DNA from: Skeletonema tropicum
Taxonomy: Eukaryota > Bacillariophyta > Thalassiosirophyceae > Thalassiosirales > Thalassiosiraceae
Reading direction: 5' to 3'
NCBI GenBank assembly: GCA_037178625.1
Contig: CM074139.1
Location: 2,542,001-2,606,000 of the forward strand
Length of the DNA stretch: 64,000 nt
The translations under genes and the position numbers were made by a program. Each line of letters begins with the position of its first letter. The stretch's first letter is position 1. Below, in pieces: positions 56,843 to 64,000 of the stretch. A model generated the notes under the pieces. It was not told the origin of the DNA, searched no databases, and saw only the letters and a list, made by a program, of their open reading frames with translations.

Positions 56843-57235
56843 GGCGATCTGTAGTGTTACCCTATCCAATAAATCACCAATTGTTAGTTCTCTTCTGCCA
56901 TGGGGGTAACCTACCCTGTAAAGGTGCTTAAAATGCTGCTCTCGGTGAGCTGAGTTTGAATCCGTGGTGTACCAAAATTTTTATAATTTTTTTTTGTTAG
57001 GCCCACTTCTAGCTTGACTTTAGGGTTATCCCCAAAAAGGATCCCCTCGTCCAGTTTCCTTGGGTCTTTGGCTCCTTATCACACATTCTTTCACCATGAT
57101 TCCAAAACTACCTCTGGTACAGAGCGGATTTGAACTCAGCTAACCGAGAGGATTTCAGAACTGTGCTCACTTTTATCAGAGCACCAATATTCGAAGAGAA
57201 CTAACCTGCTGGATAGGCTAACACTACAGATCGCC
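56843..57235. mobile_element. Introner-like TIR element, copy 2, 393 bp
   Basis: It has the same GGCGATCTGTAGTGTTA ends as the element in channel gene 2, in opposite orientation, with its own 4-bp duplication AAGT (56839-56842 and 57236-57239). Internal words (CTCGGTGAGCTGAGTTTGAA, TTTCAGAACTGTGCTCAC, TTTCCTTGGGTCTTTGGCTC) match the first copy over its full length with scattered differences. It does not lie in a recognisable gene. Confidence 0.82.
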
Positions 57236-57713
57236 AAGTGCTCTACCACCGTCGTCGGTCGATGGAGCGGTCTCTTGAAAATAATACATAATACCACCAT
57301 TCCATCATCCGTCATCAGTGGGGGATCCGGCATGGGGCGCTTGGGCCACTCACTACTGGATAATTTATCGATTAGTAGACGTAAGTTTAATTCTTCTTCC
57401 TACTTCTGACACATCTCTCCCCCCACTTTAACAACAACAGTGGTTCCATTCTAAGCTAGAGTTTGTTAGCCAAATTTGTCTAGTAAATACTATGGGTAAA
57501 CAAAAATGCATATCTCAGCGAGAAAATGAGATATTAGTACGATTCCTTTGTATACAATATTCGCATTAATACACTCTAAAGGAAAGTATCATTGGAAATT
57601 TCTGTATCTTGTCTATATCTGAAATAAAATTCGGGGCTAGTTAGTAGGCCGCCATGGTGGAGGTGTCAAAAAAATGGTTGCGTGCGTCCAGGGCGCGCGT
57701 AAGACAGGCTTAT

Positions 57714-58368
57714 TCTCTCTCCGCTTTATGATGTATCTTATCTTTATTTCGTTACTTTTTGTCAAATAAGCTCTGACTCATATGGAGCTGGAAGGAGTAG
57801 GTGGGCTGGAGATGGTACTCCAAGCAGCTGTGCATTGTCATGTGTACCGTGACCGTCATCTCTTGCAGTCCTCAGCTTCAGCCTCAGTCTTCACTTTTAA
57901 TAGATGCTTGTGGTGTGGGTAGAATGTATGCACTTTTACTTTTATGGAAGTAGGAGGGAGTGGGAGACCTGACAGCCTCTCCTTTTTCCTGCGATCCCTA
58001 TTCATACTTTTGAGTCTTGGGCACATTGATTAAGTGAAAGTATTTAGACTGACTTAGATGCAAAGCGATACGGGCGAGCTTAGCATCAGCATCAGCAATG
58101 CCTTTTCGCTCAGTCAGTCACACGCATAGAAATGACTCGCGTGCGGGTCTCAATCCCTATGAGAAGCCGGTTTCCGATGCGCGGCCAATACTTGAAATTC
58201 TCGAATCGAAGAAATTTTAAATTTGTTTGACTGACACCCTGCTCGAGCATTTTCTCTGCGAGACGATACAGAGCACGCTGTAGTCCTCGGTAGATACGCT
58301 CTTAGAATTTTTCACCCCGTTATATTTTTTGCGCCACAATATTATTTTTGGAGGGAAGCTTGCGAGCG
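57714..58368. other. Gene-free spacer
   Basis: No gene is seen. A 19-bp word CACGCTGTAGTCCTCGGTA at 58274-58292 occurs inverted at 63703-63721. Confidence 0.4.
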
Positions 58369-59908
58369 TATAACCTCTGAGAGCTCGTGCAGATTTTCAA
58401 CCCGCCCAGGTCGAACAGGGTTGAAATATCACCCTTTCGACATCAATGATCCACTTTTGGCCGACAATGACCATGTCGAACCACCGCAACACCTTCTCAA
58501 CCCCTCTCCCTGTCGATTGCCAACACCCAGCGCCACCGAAGCCCCTATTATGAGCGGAGAGAAAGAAATTAACGGCTTTTATTCGTCTCCATCGGCGGAT
58601 GAAACGTCGAAGGGAAGAGCAAAAGATGTTACCTATCACACCACTACTCGAACTCGACCTGTCTCCTTAACAACACTAAATGGCAATGAATCGGAGCAGC
58701 AACAGGCATCTTCACCGTGAGTGATGCCAGAAGACTATCCAATCACACCGGCGAGACCGAATCGTGAATGCAATGAAAATATGCTACAGAGCAAACGAAG
58801 CGAGCACCCGTCCGACACTCCCATCATGCGAAACAGAAAGAGAAGCCGAACAAACAACAAACGATTGCATTGACTTACAATCAAGATACCGAAAACATAG
58901 AAATAGGAGAAGGATCGAGATCGAGGAAAGGAGGATATATTATGAACATTGTTCCAAATAAGAAGTCTGAGCATCTGGTACGTCCTGTTACATTCAGAGA
59001 AGGCGAGGGCGAGGTTGAGAGAGGAGAGATTTATCTCCGATGCTATTTGAAGGCTCGATCAATCTGTGTTTGATACAGCGCACAACGTATTCGATCACCG
59101 CGTTATAGAGAACTTGGAAAGGTCAGAGAAGTAGAAGGTTTCTTGACGAACAACTTCTTTGAGGATCGTAGTCGCGCCTCCGTGTAAAAGATATTAATAT
59201 TAATGAAATGTACATTTCTACATTATTTCAATGGAATCCCTTCTACCCCGGTTCGCCACAATTCAACTTCTCTTTTGACGTCTCTCCAGATAATTATTTC
59301 AGCAACAATTGCTTTCTTCTTTTCGCACTCCATTCTTGTCGTACAACTTTTCCTCGCTCTTCATAGCTGCGAGTCTTGTCTCCATTAGCTGAAGTTGACC
59401 ATTATTGCCGCCAACTCCTGTGAATGTACTTCTAGCTCATTCAGCATGTTTGATTCTCTAATGAAACATTTTATGTTGCCAACGAAAACGATGAACCCCG
59501 CGTCTTCCTTTCTCCTCATGCACATCCACCTCTTCGACTGTTGTAAGTAAATCTATTGCTCAACTCGCCAATACCATCTGGAAGGCACTCCAATTGCTGT
59601 AAGCCACACACTTCGAGAAACGAAATCAATGGAAGTCAAAAGCGATGTTGGATCGGCGGCGTCGAAATTTCGCTCATTTTCGTCCTCTTTTGACTCTATT
59701 TCGACCGAAGAAATAGCCGTTGTTGGATCCACCATGGCCAGGACATGGCAGAGGGCTAGGAGGACCGTTGGGCGATGCATCGGCATCGATACTGGGAGGT
59801 ATTTGTCCTCAATGCGCTCAATTCGACTGCATATTAGGGTGATTCGCATATTTCAACCCTGTTCGGCCTGGGCGGGTTGAAAATCTGCACGAGCTCTCAG
59901 AGGTTATA
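58369..59908. mobile_element. 1.5-kb TIR element, about 65-bp inverted ends
   Basis: TATAACCTCTGAGAGCTCGT (58369) is mirrored at 59908. The inverted similarity covers about 65 bases, including CAACCCGCCCAGG and GAACAGGGTTGAAATAT, with one substitution and a small indel. A TA duplication is possible because the ends read TATA. No transposase frame; a frame at 58421-58720 (PLLADNDHVEPPQHLLNPSP) is not recognisable. Confidence 0.7.
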
Positions 59909-61025
59909 GATTCCCGAACATTCACCCGCCAAAACCAAATCGCGGACTTTTCTGAAAAAAAATATTTTTCGCACCCAATCGAGGGAATCTATACTACAGA
60001 ATTATTAACAATTGTCGTTTTCTCCAAAAATTCAAAAAAATAGTTGAAAATAAAGCCAAAATTTATTTTTCATTTACTTCTAAACTCACTTCATTATCGA
60101 CACAACTCAATGGTGTTACGGCCATAGGAGGCCGTTAGACGCCCCCCCCCCTGCACCGCTAGCGACAGCAACCACCTCGGCACTATCATAGGCAGCTATC
60201 AGGACGAAATCTAGGCGGTAGGGGGCGGGCGAGCCGTCCAATAGTAGCAAAAACACGACGAACACGACGATAACGTGAACAAATAATAATAAATCGGAGT
60301 TGACAGCGGCACGGAAGCGGGATGTCGGCGATTCTTTCAATCTGATGATCTCAATTCGTCTAGACAATGTGTATGAAAGAAAGAAAGAAAGAGTACATGA
60401 AAGGGATCCCGTCATGATGAGGTGCAGTCGGCAGGAATCGATGCGGTCATATTTCCGGAAGAGAGGCCGGATTATTTGAATTAAATAGTGCTCCGTGAGC
60501 TTGAAGGACCCCGGCCAAACGCAGGTAGTTCTCCTTATCCGTAAGGGTGGCTAGACTGGGTATCCTGTGGAGTGGCGGAAATTTTTATTGGGCCTTTTGC
60601 TAAGATGGAAGAGAAGTGGATAAGGCCATGGTGCGCTGGATGGGAAGGGTAGAACCGTTGAAACGACACGCAACAAATAATGCAAGACAGTCATGACGGG
60701 GGAACATCATTTCCTACTGGCTTTATTCAAACTGATTTGGTCACAGTCATCTCGGGAGAAATCTTCTACTTTTGTGGCAACGAGTACTAGCAAACACAGA
60801 GATAACCAAGGGCAAAAATGAGGGGGAGTACAACAGCGTGTCAGCAATCACGCCAGAGAATACCTATCTCCACTTGTGATTCTGGTACATACATACTTCG
60901 ATTTCCGTGAGATGTTTGGAAGGCTTCTATTATCGAGATGTTTGCCGTATGGCAAGAAAGAATCGACCTAAGAACCGCCAGACTGGAGAGTGGCTTTTCC
61001 AGCTAGGAAGAGGTTTTAGAAGAGG

Positions 61026-61275
61026 TTGTACACTCTGACGGAGTATATCGACCGGAGGAGGAAGACTATTGTGGCCTACATCCGGAAGCCCTCAATTCCT
61101 AATTTATGTAGGAATGGTAAGAGACTACGCGGTACCAGCTCCCGCCGGTGGTGGTGTGAACAGCCGTTTGATGCCGATCTGTGTAGGGAAGAGGATGCCT
61201 CTTCTACTGTATCTGAGGACGCGTCTGAAGCGGGATCACAGACGTCTCTGAGGATACTGCATGAAGGGGTTGGCT
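61026..61275 (+). pseudogene. Possible reverse-transcriptase C-terminal remnant
   Basis: YTLTEYIDRRRKTIVAYIRK followed by PNLCRNGKRLRGTSSRRWWC resembles the segment after reverse transcriptase in protist non-LTR-type retroelements (EYI-RR-T-V-YV-RP, then W-W-Q/EQ). This is recalled similarity, not a search. Only about 80 residues remain, without a catalytic box. Confidence 0.3.
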
Positions 61276-62019
61276 AGCTTTAGCTTCAAATGTGGGGTTT
61301 AGTGTAGTCATTTATTTCTATCAGCAAGTGCCTAGAGGGCTTGCACGAACATTGCCTGAGGACTCGTCAGTCCATTAGTCGGGAAAGACGTGTAATGCCC
61401 TAAGACCAAGTTACACACACTCTTCGATTTCTCGCGGGGGATAAAGGATATGCCGATGGAGCGATTGATGGGCGGAGAGAATGGTATTCCATCTTGGGAG
61501 ACGCATTGGTAAGTTATTGGCACGCTGTAAAAGGTCTTCGTATGCGGAAGGTTGGTAATTACTCACACCACGGTCTGAAGAAGGTCGTTGTGATCCATGT
61601 TCATTGAGCTCGACAATCCCTCCCTTCCTTCACATGTTAAGGATTCAAAGAGATGCCCGAATTTGGTACAGAGCAACAATTGAAGGCTGTCAATCCTTCT
61701 TGGAGAAGATGTGTTTCCAAAATTCAGAGATGACGAACCAAAGAGACTTTGATATAAATGACAATCTTTCGTCACACAAAGCGGGTGAGATTTACGACAC
61801 CATCTACGAAGCGGGTCATAGAGTTATTTGCCACCTACCGTATCGACTATCGAAGCATTGAATGGGTTGGTTTGCTGTACGAAAGAATTGGGCAGTTCTA
61901 TGTGGGTTCCACGAGCTGTTTAAGCTGTGAATGTATGGTCCGTCTGAGGAGGCGTGACTCTCTAGGGTGTGAGGTTTTAGAGAGATGATAAAATGAATCT
62001 ATGAAACATATGCACTACA

Positions 62020-62582
62020 TTAGGAACTAATATCTCTATGGACATCTTTCCTCTTCTTGCCGTGGCTCTTCTTCCTCCTCTTCTTTCGAGCGCTGTCATC
62101 ATCTCCATAATCAAGGTCGCCACTGTTCATTAGCTGAGATGCGATCGGTTGTGAGGAGCCAATTTCAGGATTACTGTTAGCAGCCTCACATGCAGCACTC
62201 ATCTTCATAGGATGTTGTCGCGAGCCGCTATCTATTTCCGAGCAGACCTTGCTCTTCGCTTCTTAGCCACATTAGTCAAGTTAGCGTCCGATTGCAGAGC
62301 AACGCCGTCGTATATGACTTGTTTGAATACCCCATTCGACCTATCCTGAAAGGTCGACGTTGATGATGGCATTGTCGATATCGATGAACTTATTGACATC
62401 TGATTTGGCATACAAGGGTGAGGAGATAGTCTCAATAACGCCCTCCTGTTGGTGCTACCGCTTTGACACTTGTTGCGCAGCGATGACTCTTGGTCAGTGG
62501 AGATTAGACTCATTCTATTGTTGCAATATCTTTGGTAAGCTCCTACTCTCTGAAGCTGACTGATATGGATATTTCCATCCAA
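62020..62582 (-). other. Two adjacent weak open frames inside the TIR element
   Basis: 62582-62232 (MDGNIHISQLQRVGAYQRYC ... KKRRARSARK) and 62208-62020 (MKMSAACEAANSNPEIGSSQ ... KKRRKKSHGKKRKD) are in different frames, 23 bp apart. Basic ends and Ser-rich composition look protein-like, and they may be one broken gene. No family is recognised. Confidence 0.25.
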
Positions 62583-63704
62583 AGTGCCGCTTGGACGGCC
62601 CCTATTAGTTCCGCTATGAAGTGTCTCTGATCATCTGTTTTGTGCTCTTGCTAGATGATAGACTGCCCCAGCACCGGCCATAGTCGTCTCGATATTATTC
62701 GCCGCAGAGAGTCAATAACTCTACAAATGAATGAGTATCCCTATTGCTATCGCTTCCGCTCCCGTTGTTGTCAGCGCAAGCTGTGACCGGCGCCACCAGC
62801 ACACAATAGTGGGGTATCCAGGGTGGAATGAACTCATGTAGCAGTCATCTCAACTGTCATACCTTCTTACTCGGTGCTTCCCCCTATTCTTCTTCTTCTT
62901 ACTTCGCTGGACCTTGCCCTCGCTACTCTGAGGCCATTATTCTTGACATCAGCATTTATTGTTGGCATCCGCAACAGTATAATGATCGTCATCAGTGTCG
63001 ATGTCGCTGCTATCACTAGATACTGGTACTACTTCTCGAAGATCAATTACAGAATCTTTTTTGGTTTACCTCCAGCAATAGCCGGTAATTCCGATTTTCT
63101 TTTCACCACTATCCACGGACGGATACTATCGTCCAACTTTTTATTCATCAATGATTGTAGACTTTGGTAGTGACAGCAATGTTTAGAACAAAACGCCCCC
63201 TGCCTTTGTCAAACTTTATCTTCCCTTTTTCATGCGATCATCCAGCGCGTTCGCATGACATTCTGGACCGCAATCTTGATAAGACCAGTCGACAAGAGTA
63301 GCCCTACGATCTTTGCCCTTTACTATACATTCACGACAGAGCAAACCGCCCAAAGCGCAGGTCCGAGTACAATCATCCCGCTTCCGTGCCGCTGTCAACT
63401 CCGATTTATTATTATTTGTTCACGTTATCGTCGTGTTCGTCGTGTTTTTGCTACTATTGGACGGCTCGCCCGCCCCCTACCGCCTAGATTTCGTCCTGAT
63501 AGCTGCCTATGATAGTGCCGAGGTGGTTTCTGTCGCTAGCGGTGCAGGGGGCGGCGTGTAGTAGGCACCTATGGCCGTAACACCATTGAGTTGTGTCGAT
63601 AATGAAGTGAGTTTAGAAGTAAATGAAAAATAAATTTTGGCTTTATTTTCAACTATTTTTTTGAATTTTTGGAGAAAACGACAATTGTTAATAATTCTGT
63701 AGTA

Positions 63705-64000
63705 CCGAGGACTACAGCGTGATACGGAGTAGTAAAGTCTATAATGATTCATTCACGGACACAAATTCATTATTGATATATGTGTATTCCTATTTGATTC
63801 TGCCGTCGATAGCATCGTGTTCAGTTTGTATGCCCTCGTTGTGGCTTCTTGTATGGAAGTCTCATCGATTCTTTACCCAGCCAAACTTTCGAGAAGAGCA
63901 TTTCGGACAGACATGGAGCTTTGTGTCCATGGATTGCAGAGCCTCGGCCATCGCATCATCTTCATGTTCAAAATCTTCTGGTATTTATCCGCAGTAGCAG
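63705..64000. other. Right edge of window
   Basis: No conserved gene. A short plus-strand frame (63719-63997) has no recognisable motif and runs close to the window edge, so a partial gene cannot be excluded. Confidence 0.35.

Larger units (their letters stand above)
54126..57713. repeat. Large inverted-repeat unit enclosing a satellite triplet
   Basis: The left arm 54126-54306 and right arm 57352-57713 are inverted relatives. AGATGTGTCAGAAGTAGGAA and ACTTACGTCTACTAATCG match closely; outer parts share CCATGGTGGAGGTGT and ATAAGCCTG. The right arm is longer because of about 200 extra bases (57440-57645). This could be a degraded composite transposon. No transposase is seen. Confidence 0.5.
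59994..63702. mobile_element. 3.7-kb DNA element with about 330-bp TIRs and TA duplication
   Basis: CTACAGAATTATTAACAATT begins the left TIR (59994-60324); its near-perfect complement is 63374-63702. TA flanks both ends (59992-59993 and 63703-63704). The arms differ by a few substitutions and small indels around the GCCCCCCCCC run. The interior has no intact transposase; weak frames at 61026-61275 and 62020-62582 are listed separately. Confidence 0.78.

Noticed and set aside
56843..57235. A functional tRNA gene suggested by box-B-like words
   Set aside because: No complete cloverleaf with an acceptor stem and anticodon arm could be built; kept only as a motif observation.
1..64000. CRISPR array, phage or bacterial operon context
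   Set aside because: Genes have spliceosomal introns and eukaryotic families; repeats are transposon or satellite type without spacer structure.

Overview
The window reads as nuclear DNA of a unicellular eukaryotic alga, most likely a diatom and possibly a centric, Thalassiosira-like one. Reasons: short GT-AG introns (about 70-165 bp); a pair of short heat-shock-factor genes (diatoms have many); a secreted or anchored GH19 chitinase with a long Pro-Thr linker; long Ser/Asn/Asp-rich disordered tracts; and many small TIR transposons plus a decayed Ty1/copia reverse transcriptase. The species call is inference. I saw no tRNA, rRNA or CRISPR array.

Layout. 1-1.1 kb: 3' part of a SohB-type S49 peptidase gene. 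1.1-4.4 kb: gene-free, with a 194-bp MITE, a 1-kb hAT derivative with a clean 8-bp target duplication, and a 489-bp foldback element. 4.4-9.5 kb: two tandem heat-shock-factor genes (minus) separated by a 2.35-kb element with 313-bp TIRs. 9.9-11.1 kb: tandem CACG/CGTG repeats and a TIR element carrying CATACTT-AAGTATG palindromes. 11.5-16.4 kb: ordinary housekeeping block: MnmA/TRMU tRNA thiouridylase (-), SAR1 GTPase (+), and a tail-anchored coiled-coil protein (-). 16.9-21.2 kb: a STAND-like ATPase gene (-) with a 1-base frameshift and an internal exon duplication. 22.3-25.2 kb: GH19 chitinase (-). 25.5-30.3 kb: mobile-element territory.

30.6-32.9 kb: the first of three ionotropic-glutamate-receptor-like channel genes (the others are at 44.7-47.5 kb, +, and 51.2-53.6 kb, -). 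33.2-34.9 kb: DIX-like plus auxilin-type J-domain protein. 35.7-39.4 kb: intact paralogue of the STAND-like ATPase (+), followed by a decayed chitinase fragment. 40.7-42.05 kb: a three-level nested transposon stack (mariner-like MITE, containing a mariner-like MITE, containing hAT), each level with its own target duplication. 42.4-43.6 kb: FkbM-family methyltransferase. 48.5-51.0 kb: membrane protein with five 8-cysteine repeats. 53.6-64 kb: no convincing gene; inverted-repeat elements, a triplicated 647-bp repeat, and retroelement crumbs.

Themes. The region is shaped by local duplication (HSF x2, ATPase x2, channel x3, chitinase plus pseudogene) and by repeated transposon insertion. The most interesting signal is a 394-bp TIR element inserted inside the first exon of the second channel gene. 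Its inverted repeats carry GT and AG so placed that removal from splice site to splice site leaves the reading frame intact, adding six codons. A sister copy with its own 4-bp duplication lies at 56.8 kb. This fits an introner-like, intron-creating transposon. All exon structures given here come from reading splice consensus and from comparing paralogues, not from transcripts.
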